Assembly (NCBI RefSeq): GCF_001421745.1 | Contig: NZ_LMKW01000011.1 | Span: 124,001-188,000 of the forward strand | From: Sphingomonas sp. Leaf230 | GTDB taxonomy: Bacteria > Pseudomonadota > Alphaproteobacteria > Sphingomonadales > Sphingomonadaceae | Direction of reading: 5' to 3' | DNA length: 64,000 bases | Part shown: in pieces, positions 35,944 through 46,996 of the stretch | Layout of the letters: the number at the start of each line of letters is the position of its first letter | Numbering within the stretch: position 1 is the first letter of the stretch | Notes under the pieces: model-generated | What the model was told of the DNA's origin: nothing | What the model saw: the letters and a program-made list of their open reading frames with translations, nothing else | Database searches by the model: none | Made by a program: the position numbers and the translations under genes

Positions 35944-35977
35944 CCCCTCTCTCCCGCGGGTCGGGAGAGAGGGGTTT
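35944..35977. terminator. hairpin terminator between convergent genes
   Basis: CCCCTCTCTCCCG (35944-35956), short loop, CGGGAGAGAGGGG (35962-35974), then TTT. The stem is a perfect 13 bp, 6 bases after the fusion-gene stop and 7 bases before the ppdK stop. It would end the plus-strand transcript and could serve ppdK as well. Confidence 0.75.
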
Positions 35978-35981
35978 CACG

Positions 35982-38645
<2,664 letters not shown>

Positions 38646-38698
38646 GGTCGGTCCTCTAAGTGTTTGTTTTTACCCGCAAGACGGCGCGGAAGTGCACA

Positions 38699-38727
38699 AA
38701 GTGCAGACGCTGGGAGCATCTGCACTT
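38699..38727 (-). terminator. stem-loop between glyS and ppdK
   Basis: AAGTGCAGA (38699-38707) pairs with TCTGCACTT (38719-38727), an 11-base loop between. On the minus strand it follows the glyS stop by about 10 bases. The following stretch is TTTGTGC, so the T-run is poor; it may be a terminator, attenuator or processing signal. The stretch also must hold any ppdK promoter. Confidence 0.4.
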
Positions 38728-38736
38728 CGCCTTAAA

Positions 38737-41178
38737 TCACCCCTCGATCTTCGAGAAATCTGCGACGTTGTGCACTGCGGCGCGGACTCGCTCAAGTAGC
38801 GCGAGACGAGCGGATCGCTTGGCGGGATCGGAATCGTTGACGATAACGCTATCAAAGAATGCGTCGATCGGCGCGCGGAGCGAGGCGAGCGCGGCCATGG
38901 CGGCGGCGAAATCCTCGCGTGCGATCGCGGCCGTTGCGCGGGGTTCGGCGGAGTCGAGCGCGGTCATCAGCGCAGTCTCTGCGGGTTCGGGGGTGTAGGA
39001 CAGCACCTTCTCTTCGCCCCTCCCTGGAAGGGAGGGGTTGGGGGTGGGTCGGTCCGAGGCGGGCGCGGCGTTCCCACGAGGGCTACCCACCCCCGGCCCC
39101 TCCCTTTCAGGGATGGGAGCAGAAGAGGCCGCGTCGTCCTTCGGCGCTTCCTTCTTGAGTATATTGGCGGCGCGCTTGTAGCCGGCGAGCAGGTTCGCAC
39201 CGTCCTCGGTGGTCACGAACGCCTGGAGCGCGTGGACGCGCGCGAGCAGGCGGACGAGATCGTCCTCGCCGCCGAGCGCGAACACCGCGTCGATAAGGTC
39301 GTGGCGGACGCCGGCTTCGCGTTGTTGGACTTTTAGGCGGTCGATTAAAAATGCGCCTAATTGACGAGAAGCATTTTCAACCGCGATATCCACCCCTCGC
39401 GCTACGTCAAAAAACTCGGCAATCGCTGCTTGAGTATATCCGTATTCATCTTGGTCCGGGCGATCTGGATAGCGATGTAGCGAAAAGCCGTACGCAAGAT
39501 CGGCCCCCAAGTGGGAAAGCTTCAATTGAATGATCGGCGGGTAAATTTGGTCGGCGGCCTCAGCAAAAACTGCCAGCCAGTTCAACCGCAACTCACAAGT
39601 CTCGATGATTGAAATTACTGCGAGCATTGCGCGCCGGAGTGCAAACGGATCCTTTGACCCCGTCGGGAACTCTTGGGCAGCAAAAAAAGAGACCAGCGTA
39701 TCCAGCTTGTCCGCCAAGCTTACGGCCACCGTTACCGGGTCGGTGGGGACGTCGTCGCCTTGGCCGACCGGCTTGTAGTGGTCGCGGATGGCGGTGGCGA
39801 CGGCCGGGTGCTCGCCCTGCGCGGCGGCGTAGTAGCCGCCCATCAGGCCTTGCAGCTCGGGGAACTCGCCGACCATGCCGGTGACGAGGTCTGCCTTTGC
39901 GAGGCGGGCTGCTCGGTCTGCTAGGGTTGCCAACTCACTGCTCCCTTCCCGCTTGCGGGAGGGGTCGGGGGAGGGGCTAGCCTCAAACGCGGCGGTGGTG
40001 GTTGTGTCGGGCCCTCCCCCGACCCCTCCCGCGAGCGGGAGGGGAGCAGAAGCAGAGGTGACTATGCCCTCTTCTACCAGCCAGCGGGCGAGCTTCGCTA
40101 CGCGGTCGACCTTGTCGGCTACGGTGCCGAGCTTTTCGTGGAAGACGATCTTCGACAGCTTGGCCGCCTGCTCTGCAAGCGGGACCTTCAGGTCGGTGTC
40201 GTAGAAGAACTTCGCGTCCGACAACCGCGCCGCGAGGACCTTGCGGTTACCCTCGACGATCTTCGCGCCGCCGTCGTGCGCGGCGATGTTAGCGGTACAG
40301 ACGAATGCGTTCGCCAGTTTTCCATCGGCCCCGCGGCAGACGAAATATTTCTGGTTCACGCGTGCCGTGAGCTGGATCACCTCCGGCGGGACGTCGAGAA
40401 ACGCGGGGTCGAACTGGCCTAGCAGGGGAATCGGCCATTCCGTCAGGCCGGCATTCTCCGCGACGAGGCCCTCGTCCTCGATGAGTTCGAGACCGGCTTG
40501 CATTGCGGCTTCGCGGGCGTGGTCGCGGATCAGCGTGGCGCGTTCGTCGTGGTCGACGATGACGTGGCAGGCGCGCAGTTTCTCGACATAGTCGTGCGCG
40601 CCGCCGATCGTGATCTGGTACGGGTGGTGGAAGCGGTGGCCGAGCGTGGCGGCGCCGCTGGCGATGCCGGCGATCTCGAACGGCACGATCGCTTCGCCGA
40701 GCAACGCGACGATGCCTTGCAGCGGGCGGACCCAGCGGAGCGATTCGGTGCTGGCGGAGGCATCCCCCCAGCGCATCGACTTCGGCCACGGGAATGCGCG
40801 CACGATCGCGGGGATCGCCTCGGCGAGCACGGCGGCGGTGGCGCGGCCGGGCTTCTCGGTGACTGCGAACAGCGTGCCGTTGCGGTCTATGAGTTGCTCG
40901 CGGGTGAGGCCGGTCTTGCGGAGGAACCCTTCGAGCGCCTGCGGGGGTGCGGAGGTCTTGGGGCCTTTGGTTTCCTCGGAGACGGCGGCGGTCTCGAGCG
41001 GCAGGTCGCGCGCGATCAGCGTCAGGCGGCGCGGGGTCGCGTAGGTGACGATCGCGCTGGTGGCGATGCCGGCCTTGGCGAGCTCGGCGGTGAACAGCCT
41101 GGCGAGATCTTCACGCGCCTTGGACTGCATCCGGGCGGGGATTTCTTCGGAGCGGAGTTCTAGAAGGAAATCAGTCAT
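38737..41178 (-). CDS. glyS: glycyl-tRNA synthetase beta subunit, with two in-frame repeat insertions
   Basis: 813 residues, longer than the roughly 690 of E. coli GlyS. Family features are FLLELRSEEIPARM at the start, MRWGD, LIEDEGLVAENAGLTEWPIPLLG, FVCTANI, ADKLDTLVSFFA and KDPFALRRAMLAVI, then a C-terminal anticodon-binding region. With GlyQ it charges tRNA-Gly. Two proline-, glycine- and serine-rich stretches, about residues 378-413 and 687-722, correspond exactly to palindromic repeats like those in nearby intergenic DNA. Between them, about residues 486-618 are encoded by DNA of much lower GC than the rest. The frame stays open through all three, and conserved motifs continue on both sides, so the enzyme is probably functional. 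Confidence 0.95.
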   Translation of the reverse strand: MTDFLLELRSEEIPARMQSKAREDLARLFTAELAKAGIATSAIVTYATPRRLTLIARDLPLETAAVSEETKGPKTSAPPQALEGFLRKTGLTREQLIDRNGTLFAVTEKPGRATAAVLAEAIPAIVRAFPWPKSMRWGDASASTESLRWVRPLQGIVALLGEAIVPFEIAGIASGAATLGHRFHHPYQITIGGAHDYVEKLRACHVIVDHDERATLIRDHAREAAMQAGLELIEDEGLVAENAGLTEWPIPLLGQFDPAFLDVPPEVIQLTARVNQKYFVCRGADGKLANAFVCTANIAAHDGGAKIVEGNRKVLAARLSDAKFFYDTDLKVPLAEQAAKLSKIVFHEKLGTVADKVDRVAKLARWLVEEGIVTSASAPLPLAGGVGGGPDTTTTAAFEASPSPDPSRKREGSSELATLADRAARLAKADLVTGMVGEFPELQGLMGGYYAAAQGEHPAVATAIRDHYKPVGQGDDVPTDPVTVAVSLADKLDTLVSFFAAQEFPTGSKDPFALRRAMLAVISIIETCELRLNWLAVFAEAADQIYPPIIQLKLSHLGADLAYGFSLHRYPDRPDQDEYGYTQAAIAEFFDVARGVDIAVENASRQLGAFLIDRLKVQQREAGVRHDLIDAVFALGGEDDLVRLLARVHALQAFVTTEDGANLLAGYKRAANILKKEAPKDDAASSAPIPEREGPGVGSPRGNAAPASDRPTPNPSLPGRGEEKVLSYTPEPAETALMTALDSAEPRATAAIAREDFAAAMAALASLRAPIDAFFDSVIVNDSDPAKRSARLALLERVRAAVHNVADFSKIEG
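39015..39118. repeat. palindromic repeat inside glyS (in-frame insertion 2), family C
   Basis: Left arm CCCCTCCCTGGAAGGGAGGG then GTTGGGGGTGGGT; right arm ACCCACCCCCGGCCCCTCCC then TTTCAGGGATGGG. The arms are near complements with a central GC-rich loop. It encodes about residues 687-722 of GlyS (SSAPIPEREGPGVGS ... TPNPSLPGRGEE). The intergenic element at 45794-45887 has the same arm pattern. Confidence 0.8.
39325..39720. other. low-GC segment inside glyS, possible recombined tract
   Basis: A hand count over 39361-39720 gives 189 G or C in 360 bases (about 52%), against about 67-70% in 60-base samples on either side (39181-39240 and 40441-40500). Codons such as AAA, ATT and TTG in this stretch are unlike the flanks. 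The frame remains open and motifs typical of GlyS (DKLDTLVSFF just outside, KDPFALRRAM inside) are kept. Confidence 0.6.
39941..40046. repeat. palindromic repeat inside glyS (in-frame insertion 1), family C
   Basis: Left arm CTCCCTTCCCGCTTGCGGGA then GGGGTCGGGGGAGGG; right arm CCCTCCCCCGACCCCTCCCG then CGAGCGGGAGGGGAG. Each arm is itself a hairpin and the two arms pair over about 35 bases. It encodes about residues 378-413 of GlyS (PLPLAGGVGGGPD ... SPSPDPSRKREGSS). The intergenic element at 41185-41352 carries the same CCCTCCCGC-GCGGGAGGG unit. Confidence 0.85.
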
Positions 41179-41184
41179 ATCTTC

Positions 41185-41352
41185 ACCTCCCCTCCCGCAA
41201 GCGGGAGGGGATCGAGGGGTGGGCGCCCGGCCCGTCCATGCGCAGCATTTGCGTGGAACGTGGCGCGGCGGTGGGGAGCGTCATGGCTGGCGTAGCGGTG
41301 GTGGTGAGCGCGTGCCCACCCCTCGGCCCCCTCCCGCTTGCGGGAGGGGAGG
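41185..41352. repeat. palindromic repeat between glyS and glyQ, family C
   Basis: CCTCCCCTCCCGCAAGCGGG (41186 on) then AGGGGATCGAGGGGTGGGC; right arm GCCCACCCCTCGGCCCCCTC then CCGCTTGCGGGAGGGGAGG to 41352. Nested palindromes with a roughly 90-base centre. It fills the whole 182-base gap between the two synthetase genes, which are presumably still co-transcribed. Confidence 0.8.
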
Positions 41353-41364
41353 AAGGATGGAGGC

Positions 41365-42255
41365 TCACGCCGCCCATCCGTGTTTGTCCATCCAGGCGGC
41401 ACAGGCGCCCTTCGCGAGGTCTCGGACGCGGCCCATATAGGCTTGGCGTTCGGCTACCGAGATTACGCCTCGGGCCTGGAGCAGGTTGAAGATGTGGCTG
41501 GCTTTGATCGCCTGCTCGTAGGCTGGGATCGGGAGCTTGGCGGAGAGGCTGTTCTCGCATTCGGCGACGTGCTTGCGGAACTGGTCGAACAGGGAGTCCG
41601 TGTCGGCGATCTCGAAGTTCCACTTCGACATCTCCTGCTCGTTCTCCAGGAACACGTCGCCGTAGGTCACGCCGGCATCGTTGAACGCCAGGTCGTAGAC
41701 CGAGTCCTTGTCCTGGATGTACATCGCCAAGCGCTCCAACCCGTAGGTGAGTTCGCCGGCGACGGGCTTCATGTCGAAGCCGCCCATCTGCTGGAAATAG
41801 GTGAACTGAGTCACCTCCATGCCGTCGCACCAGACCTCCCAGCCGAGACCCCAGGCGCCGAGCGTCGGGCTTTCCCAGTCGTCCTCGACGAAGCGGATGT
41901 CGTGCTTCAGCATGTCGATACCGATCGCCGCGAGGCTGCCTAGGTAGAGTTCCTGGAGATTGGCGGGACTCGGTTTCAGGATGACCTGATACTGATAGTA
42001 ATGCTGGAGCCGGTTGGGGTTCTCGCCATAGCGGCCGTCGGTCGGGCGGCGGCAGGGCTGCACGAACGCGGCGTTCCACGGTTTCGGCCCGAGCGCGCGG
42101 AGCGTCGTGGCGGTATGGAAGGTGCCCGCGCCCATTTCCATGTCGTAGGGCTGCAGGATCAGGCATCCGTGTTCGCTCCAGTAATCGTGGAGCGTGAGGA
42201 TCATGCGCTGGAAGCTAAGAGGCTTTGTCGGTGGCTGGGTCACGGGCTGGGTCAC
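41365..42255 (-). CDS. glyQ: glycyl-tRNA synthetase alpha subunit
   Basis: About 296 residues, as usual for GlyQ. The highly conserved body is plain: [78 protein letters not shown], then [19 protein letters not shown]. It is the class II catalytic subunit that forms glycyl-adenylate. The start is not settled: two GTG codons (42255 and 42243) sit in a duplicated 12-base unit (VTQPVTQP), and the first ATG in frame is at 42204, inside the conserved region and therefore too late. No clear ribosome site was found for either GTG. The gene is upstream of glyS on the same strand. Confidence 0.95.
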   Translation of the reverse strand: MTQPVTQPPTKPLSFQRMILTLHDYWSEHGCLILQPYDMEMGAGTFHTATTLRALGPKPWNAAFVQPCRRPTDGRYGENPNRLQHYYQYQVILKPSPANLQELYLGSLAAIGIDMLKHDIRFVEDDWESPTLGAWGLGWEVWCDGMEVTQFTYFQQMGGFDMKPVAGELTYGLERLAMYIQDKDSVYDLAFNDAGVTYGDVFLENEQEMSKWNFEIADTDSLFDQFRKHVAECENSLSAKLPIPAYEQAIKASHIFNLLQARGVISVAERQAYMGRVRDLAKGACAAWMDKHGWAA

Positions 42256-42351
42256 GCGCGGGCTTTGGCGGATGGGGGTGCGGGAGGCAAGTGGTGCGTT
42301 GCGGCCGGGCGTCCTACATGGGGCCAAACCAACAATGAGGATGTCGTCGTC

Positions 42352-43272
42352 TTGAAGCTGTTTTCGAAGATCGTTTCGTTCCGATCCGCGCTGTCTGCCA
42401 TCGCCATGGCGTTCGCCCTGCCCGCCTGTGCGCAGGTCGCGCCGAAGCCTGTGCAAGCCGCGAACGATGCCGATCCGGCGCTCTGGGTGGTGAAGGACAA
42501 GGACACGACGATCTACCTGTTCGGGACGATCCATGTGTTGAAGCCCGGCATGACGTGGTTCGACGAGGCGGTGAAGACCGCGTTCGACCGCTCGAACCAG
42601 GTGGTGCTGGAGCTGGTGATGCCGGATCCGGCGAAGATGCAGTCGCTGGTGATGGCGACCGGCGTGTCGAAGGACGGACCGACGCTGACCGAGCAGCTGC
42701 CCGCGGACAAGCGTGCGGCGTATGCGAAGGCGGTGACCGATCTGGGGCTGCCGGCGAATGCGTTCGATCGATTCAAGCCTTGGCTGGCGGCGACCAACCT
42801 GTCGATCGCGCCTTTGTCGAAGCTTGGGTACGATGCGGCAAACGGGCCGGAGCAGGTGATCACGGCGGCGGCTAAGGCTGCGGGGAAGCCGGTGATCGGG
42901 CTTGAGACGGCGGAGCAGCAGTTGGGGTATTTCGGGGGACTGTCGCAGACCGCGCAGATCCAGTTTCTGGGGAGCACGATCGACGAGCTGCCGACGCTTG
43001 AGAAGACGATGGCGACGATGGTCGACGAATGGGCGAAGGGCGATCCCGAGGCGCTCGCCAAGGAGATGAACGACAGCCTCAAGGATTCGCCGGAGGTGGC
43101 GAAGGTGCTGCTGGTGGACCGTAATGCGCGGTGGGCGGAGTGGGTCGCCAACCGGATGAAGTCGCCGGGGACGGTGTTTATCGCGGTCGGTGCGGGGCAT
43201 CTGGCGGGTAAGGACAGCGTGCAGGCGCAGTTGGCTAAGCTTGGGGTGAAGGCTGAGCGGGTCAAGTATTGA
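42352..43272 (+). CDS. TraB/GumN-family protein
   Basis: About 306 residues. The family motif is [20 protein letters not shown] near the N-terminus (GTxH) and the late [15 protein letters not shown] (GxxH), the two parts of the TIKI/TraB metalloprotease-like site, plus a central [10 protein letters not shown] (the conserved Glu). An N-terminal signal sequence ends in LPACAQ, which may be a lipobox with Cys20. No ATG fits the front; TTG 42352 with GAGG upstream is the most likely start. Bacterial members have no firmly settled role; proteolytic activity is suggested by the TIKI relatives. It diverges from glyQ. Confidence 0.85.
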   Translation: MKLFSKIVSFRSALSAIAMAFALPACAQVAPKPVQAANDADPALWVVKDKDTTIYLFGTIHVLKPGMTWFDEAVKTAFDRSNQVVLELVMPDPAKMQSLVMATGVSKDGPTLTEQLPADKRAAYAKAVTDLGLPANAFDRFKPWLAATNLSIAPLSKLGYDAANGPEQVITAAAKAAGKPVIGLETAEQQLGYFGGLSQTAQIQFLGSTIDELPTLEKTMATMVDEWAKGDPEALAKEMNDSLKDSPEVAKVLLVDRNARWAEWVANRMKSPGTVFIAVGAGHLAGKDSVQAQLAKLGVKAERVKY

Positions 43273-43281
43273 GGTGCCCGA

Positions 43282-43430
43282 GTCCCTCTCCCCTCGGGGA
43301 GAGGGAGGGAGGAGCCCTTGCGACGGAAGGGTGAGGGGGAGTTGGGATAAACGTCCCGAGCCTCACCTCCCCTCACCCTCCCACACGCAAGAGCGTGCGG
43401 GCCCCTCCCTCTCCCCGGAGGGGCGAGGGT
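43282..43430. repeat. inverted-repeat element, family B type
   Basis: GTCCCTCTCCCCTCGGGGAG then AGGGAGGGAG at the left; GGGCCCCTCCCTCTCCCCGG then AGGGGCGAGGG at the right; between them further pairs (GGGTGAGGGGGAG with CTCCCCTCACCC). It follows the TraB-family stop and may act as its terminator. It fills most of the gap before rplY. Confidence 0.7.
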
Positions 43431-43543
43431 GCAGGTTTAGTTGATTCTAACGCTGCTTTCCGCTATGCGCCCGCGCTTCCGGTCCATGGTCATCCCTGGA
43501 GGCGTGGGCGGGAAGGACAACAAACGAGTTTCGGAGAATACAG

Positions 43544-44242
43544 ATGAGCGACCAGTTGACGCTCGCAGCCGAGACGCGTGACCGGGTTGGCAAGGGAGCC
43601 TCCCGGGCGCTGCGTCGTGATGGCCGCGTGCCTGCCGTGATCTACGGCCTGAACCAGGAACCAACCTCGGTTCACCTCGAGGAAAAGGCGCTGATGAAGG
43701 CGCTGATGACCGGCCACTTCATGAATTCCGTGGTGATGGTCAACGGCGTGCGCACGCTTCCCAAGGACGTGTCGTTCCACCCGGTTTCGGATCGCCCGAT
43801 CCATGTCGACTTCCTGCGCATCGGCGAGCATTCGACCGTGACGGTCGCGGTGCCGATCGTGTTCGCGGACGAGGACGACGCACCGGGCATCAAGAAGGGC
43901 AAGGGCGTCCTCAACATCACGCGCCATGAGATCGAGCTGGTCGTCGACGCTTCGGACATCCCGAGCGAGATCACGATTTCGCTCGCCGGTCTGGAGATCG
44001 GTGATTCGATCCACATCAGCGACGTGAAGCTGCCCAAGGGCGCGACGCCCGCGATCGACGACCGCGACTTCGCGATCGCCACGATCGTGCCGCCGACCGT
44101 GCCGACCGTCGAGGACGAAGAGCTCGAGGCTGAAGTCGCCGAAGCTCAGGCTGCCGAGGCTGCTTCGGACGAAGAACCGGTTGTTGAGCCGAACGACGAC
44201 GACAACCACGACGACAAGATCACGCCGCAGAAGAAGGACTGA
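43544..44242 (+). CDS. rplY: 50S ribosomal protein L25 (Ctc form)
   Basis: 232 residues, the long L25/TL5/CTC type. It binds 5S rRNA. The N-terminal L25 domain has [20 protein letters not shown] and [16 protein letters not shown]. The C-terminal beta domain has [19 protein letters not shown] and [22 protein letters not shown] [18 protein letters not shown]. An acidic tail (about 185-232) with many Glu, Asp and Ala is typical of alphaproteobacteria. It is followed by a strong terminator and then pth, its usual partner in alphaproteobacteria. Confidence 0.96.
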   Translation: MSDQLTLAAETRDRVGKGASRALRRDGRVPAVIYGLNQEPTSVHLEEKALMKALMTGHFMNSVVMVNGVRTLPKDVSFHPVSDRPIHVDFLRIGEHSTVTVAVPIVFADEDDAPGIKKGKGVLNITRHEIELVVDASDIPSEITISLAGLEIGDSIHISDVKLPKGATPAIDDRDFAIATIVPPTVPTVEDEELEAEVAEAQAAEAASDEEPVVEPNDDDNHDDKITPQKKD

Positions 44243-44273
44243 GGGTTCAGCCCTTCGTCTTAGGATGATCTGG

Positions 44274-44310
44274 CGGGCGGGAAAGCTAGGGCTTTCCCGC
44301 CCGTTTCGTT
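44274..44310 (+). terminator. rho-independent terminator after rplY
   Basis: CGGGCGGGAAAGC (44274-44286), TAGG loop, GCTTTCCCGCCCG (44291-44303), then TTTCGTTTT. A perfect 13-bp stem with a T-rich tail, 31 bases past the stop codon. It implies that pth is made from a separate promoter or by readthrough. Confidence 0.9.
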
Positions 44311-44333
44311 TTACGGGGCTTGCCCTGCCCTCC

Positions 44334-44414
44334 TGTTCCCTCGCGAACGCGGGGGTCCAGGATCAAGCAACGCCATCGCCCGTTACCCTGGGCTCCTGCG
44401 TCTGCGGGAGAACA
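44334..44414. repeat. inverted-repeat element, family D
   Basis: TGTTCCCTCGCGAACGCGGG then GGTCCAGG on the left; CCTGGGCTCCTGCGTCTGCG then GGAGAACA on the right. The arms are near complements. A second copy is at 55017-55094, with the same TGTTCCCTCGCG start and CGCGGGGGAAC end. Confidence 0.7.
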
Positions 44415-44451
44415 CGGTTAAGTGGCTGACGCGTCTTATGGAGAATCACAC

Positions 44452-45021
44452 GTGCAGATCTGGGTGGGACTCGGCAATCCGGGAGCGCAATATGCGATGC
44501 ACCGGCACAATGTCGGGTTCATGGTCGCCGACGCGATCGCCGAGGTGCACGGCTTCGGCGCGGTCAAGAAGCAGTTCCAGGGCTGGACGCAGGAGGGGCG
44601 GATCGGCGCGGAGAAGATCTTGCTGCTGAAGCCCGCGACCTTCATGAACGAGAGCGGCCGCGCGATCGGCGAAGCGCTGCGGTTCTACAAGCTTGGCGTC
44701 GAGGCGCTGACGGTGTTCCACGACGAACTCGACATTGCGCCGTTCCGCGTGAAGGTGAAGACCGGCGGCGGGACCGCGGGGCATAACGGGCTGCGCTCGA
44801 CAGACCAGCATCTGGGACCGGAGTTTCGGCGCGTGCGGCTGGGGATCGGGCATCCGGGGCACAAGGATCGCGTGACAGGCTACGTGCTCGGGAATTATGC
44901 GAAAGCCGAGATCGAGCCGTTGTCCGACATGCTCGGCGCGGTCGCGGCGGAGGCCAAGTGGCTGGCGGAAGGCGACGACGTCCGCTTCATGAACGATGTC
45001 GCGTTGAGGATGCAGCCATGA
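44452..45021 (+). CDS. pth: peptidyl-tRNA hydrolase
   Basis: 189 residues. It frees tRNA from dropped-off peptidyl-tRNA. The family motifs are WVGLGNPGAQYAMHRHNVGF with the catalytic His (the H of RHNVGF), KPATFMNESGRA and VFHDELDIAPFRVKVKTGGG with Asp, then AGHNGLRSTDQHLG. The start is GTG 44452, which has GGAGA eight bases upstream and gives the standard VQIWVGLGNPG opening; a GTG at 44422 is in frame but would add ten unconserved residues. The stop overlaps the next start as ATGA. Confidence 0.95.
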   Translation: MQIWVGLGNPGAQYAMHRHNVGFMVADAIAEVHGFGAVKKQFQGWTQEGRIGAEKILLLKPATFMNESGRAIGEALRFYKLGVEALTVFHDELDIAPFRVKVKTGGGTAGHNGLRSTDQHLGPEFRRVRLGIGHPGHKDRVTGYVLGNYAKAEIEPLSDMLGAVAAEAKWLAEGDDVRFMNDVALRMQP

Positions 45022-45623
45022 CCACCCGTTCCCTGTTTGCCACGCGGTTCTACGAGGCCGATCTCGGCGACGCCGATCTGGTCGAGGAACTGGAGGACGC
45101 GGCGCTCGAACTGGCGAAGGCGGATCGCGCGGGCGTCGCGTGGTCGAAGGCGCATGGGTATCGCGGGTATACCTCGTATGCGTCGCTGAACGACCTGCCG
45201 CTGCGCGATCCGCGGTTCGGGGATCTGGTGCGGCGGCTGAACAAGCACGTCGCGCAGTTCGCGAAGGATTGTGCGTTCGATCTGGGCGGGCGGAAGTTGA
45301 AGCTGGATAGTCTTTGGGTGAACGTCCTGAAGCCCGGTGGCGCGCATTCGGGGCATATTCATCCGCATAGCGTCGTGTCGGGGACGATGTACGTGGCGAT
45401 TCCGGAGGGGGCTGGGGCGTTGAAGCTGGAGGATCCGCGGTTGCCTATGATGATGGCGGCGCCGACGCGGCTGGAGGATGCTGCGGAGAATCTGCGGACG
45501 TTTGTTTATGCCGAGCCTAAGCCGGGGAGTGTGTTTCTTTGGGAGAGCTGGTTGCGGCATGAGGTCGTGCCGAATGCCGCCAAGGGTGAGCGGATTAGTA
45601 TTAGTTTTAATTATCGGTGGTGA
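45018..45623 (+). CDS. putative 2OG-Fe(II) oxygenase (TIGR02466-like)
   Basis: 201 residues. The double-stranded beta-helix part holds WVNVLKPGGAHSGHIHPHSV with a candidate HxH metal pair, SGTMYVAIPEGAGALKLEDP, and a late SWLRHEVVPNAAKGERISIS with the third His and the Arg that would bind the 2-oxoglutarate carboxylate. This order matches a small family of predicted 2OG oxygenases found next to housekeeping genes. The substrate is unknown. ATG 45018 overlaps the pth stop by four bases, so the two are translated together. The last 100 bases have somewhat lower GC at third positions than its front. Confidence 0.82.
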   Translation: MTTRSLFATRFYEADLGDADLVEELEDAALELAKADRAGVAWSKAHGYRGYTSYASLNDLPLRDPRFGDLVRRLNKHVAQFAKDCAFDLGGRKLKLDSLWVNVLKPGGAHSGHIHPHSVVSGTMYVAIPEGAGALKLEDPRLPMMMAAPTRLEDAAENLRTFVYAEPKPGSVFLWESWLRHEVVPNAAKGERISISFNYRW

Positions 45624-45653
45624 TGGGGGGCTGAGCCAGCTCGGCGTGCAAAG

Positions 45654-45761
45654 TACCACCCCGGCGCAGGCCGGGGCCCAATTGGGAAACGTTGCTAACG
45701 AAGGGCTGCGCTTCATCACGCTGGCCTTCCCACCTGGGCCCCGGCCTGCGCCGGGGTGGTA
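45654..45761. repeat. inverted-repeat element, family A (copy 1)
   Basis: Arms TACCACCCCGGCGCAGGCCG then GGGCCCA at 45654-45680, matched perfectly by TGGGCCCCGGCCTGCGCCGG then GGTGGTA at 45735-45761. The centre holds AATTGGGAAACGTTGCTAAC. Three relatives are at 47128, 51855 and 60915. Confidence 0.85.
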
Positions 45762-45793
45762 GTGTTTGGGGGAGCGTTCGGCACCTTCTTGCC

Positions 45794-45887
45794 CCCTCCC
45801 CTTTAGGGGAGGGTTGGGGTGGGGCTTGGCCGCATAGGTTAACCTTCGTGGCACTGCCCCACCCCGACCCTCCCCTGAAGGGGAGGG
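45794..45887. repeat. inverted-repeat element, family C type
   Basis: CCCTCCCCTTTAGGGGAGGG then TTGGGGTGGGGC; right arm GCCCCACCCCGACCCTCCCC then TGAAGGGGAGGG. The pattern is that of the second glyS insertion. With copy 1 of family A it fills the whole 308-base gap between 45623 and 45932; no gene is seen there. Confidence 0.8.
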
Positions 45888-45931
45888 AGCAATGGGGGCG
45901 GCACCCGACGCGCACGCCGCGCCCTGCCCGA

Positions 45932-46996
45932 TCAGGCCGTCTTCATCGTCGCCATGTCGATGACGAAGCGGTACTTCACGTCGCTCTTCACCATGCGCTG
46001 ATACGAGGGTTCGATCTCGTCCATGCGGATCATCTCGATGTCCGATACCAGGCCGTGCTCATTGCAGAAATCGAGCATTTCCTGCGTCTCGGCGATGCCG
46101 CCGATCAGCGAGCCGGCGATCGCGCGGCGCTTGAAGATGAGGTTGCCGACCGAAGGCGACGGATGCGCGTGCTCGGGGACGCCGACCAGAGTCATCGTGC
46201 CGTCGCGCTTCAACAACGCGGTGAACGTGTCGAGGTTGTGGCTCGCCGCGACGGTGTTCAGGATGAAGTCGAAGCTGTTGGCGTGTTCGGCCATCGCGGC
46301 TTCGTCCTTCGACACGATCAGGTCTTTCGCACCGAGACGCTTGGCGTCGTCGCGCTTGTTCGGCGAGGTCGAGAACACATAGACCTCAGCACCCATCGCA
46401 TTGGCGATCTTGACGCCCATGTGGCCGAGACCACCGAGACCGACGATGCCGACCTTCTGGCCGGGCCCGACCTTCCAGTGCTTGAGCGGCGAGTAGGTGG
46501 TGATGCCGGCGCACAGCAGTGGCGCGACCGCGGCGAGGTCGGCTTCGGGATGCGAGACCTTCAGCACGAAGCCCTCGTCGACGACGATCTTGTCCGAATA
46601 GCCGCCGAAGGTGTGGCCGCCGAGCACGGGATCGGGGCCGTTATAGGTGCCGACGAACCCGGTGGTCTCGCAATATTGCTCCTCGCCGTCCTTGCACGAC
46701 GGGCACTCGCCGCAGCTGTCGACCATGCAGCCGACGCCGACGACATCGCCGACCTTGAACTTGGTGACGTCGCTGCCGACCGCGGTGACGTGGCCGACGA
46801 TCTCGTGGCCAGGGACGCAGGGGTAGAGCGTGCCTTCCCACTCGCCCTTGGCGGTGTGGAGGTCGGAATGACAGACGCCGCAGAACGCGATGTCGATCGC
46901 GACGTCGGTCTTGCCGGGCTCGCGGCGCTCGAACGAGAACGGTGCGAGTGGGGTTTCGGGGGATTGCGCGGCGTAGCCGTGGGCGGTCGTGGTCAT
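45932..46996 (-). CDS. zinc-dependent NAD(P) alcohol dehydrogenase (cinnamyl alcohol dehydrogenase/YahK group)
   Basis: 354 residues. The catalytic zinc site is FCGVCHSDLHTAKGEWEG and PGHEIVGHVTAVG (Cys, His-Glu), and the structural zinc site is CGECPSCKDGEEQYC. The Rossmann loop is VGIVGLGGLGHMGVKIANAM, followed by VYVFSTSPNKRDDAKRLGA; the Ser-Thr-Ser and Arg after the second strand suggest NADP(H). Enzymes of this group reduce a broad range of aldehydes. ATG 46996 has AGGA five bases upstream. It stands alone between repeat elements. A detoxification role is likely but the true substrate cannot be told. Confidence 0.92.
   Translation of the reverse strand: MTTTAHGYAAQSPETPLAPFSFERREPGKTDVAIDIAFCGVCHSDLHTAKGEWEGTLYPCVPGHEIVGHVTAVGSDVTKFKVGDVVGVGCMVDSCGECPSCKDGEEQYCETTGFVGTYNGPDPVLGGHTFGGYSDKIVVDEGFVLKVSHPEADLAAVAPLLCAGITTYSPLKHWKVGPGQKVGIVGLGGLGHMGVKIANAMGAEVYVFSTSPNKRDDAKRLGAKDLIVSKDEAAMAEHANSFDFILNTVAASHNLDTFTALLKRDGTMTLVGVPEHAHPSPSVGNLIFKRRAIAGSLIGGIAETQEMLDFCNEHGLVSDIEMIRMDEIEPSYQRMVKSDVKYRFVIDMATMKTA

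Noticed and set aside
42256..43200. N-terminal extension of glyQ to 43200
   Set aside because: The frame runs open far upstream of the conserved GlyQ start, across the divergent TraB-family gene, and the extra sequence is Arg/His-rich shadow. GlyQ proteins start near the [11 protein letters not shown] motif.
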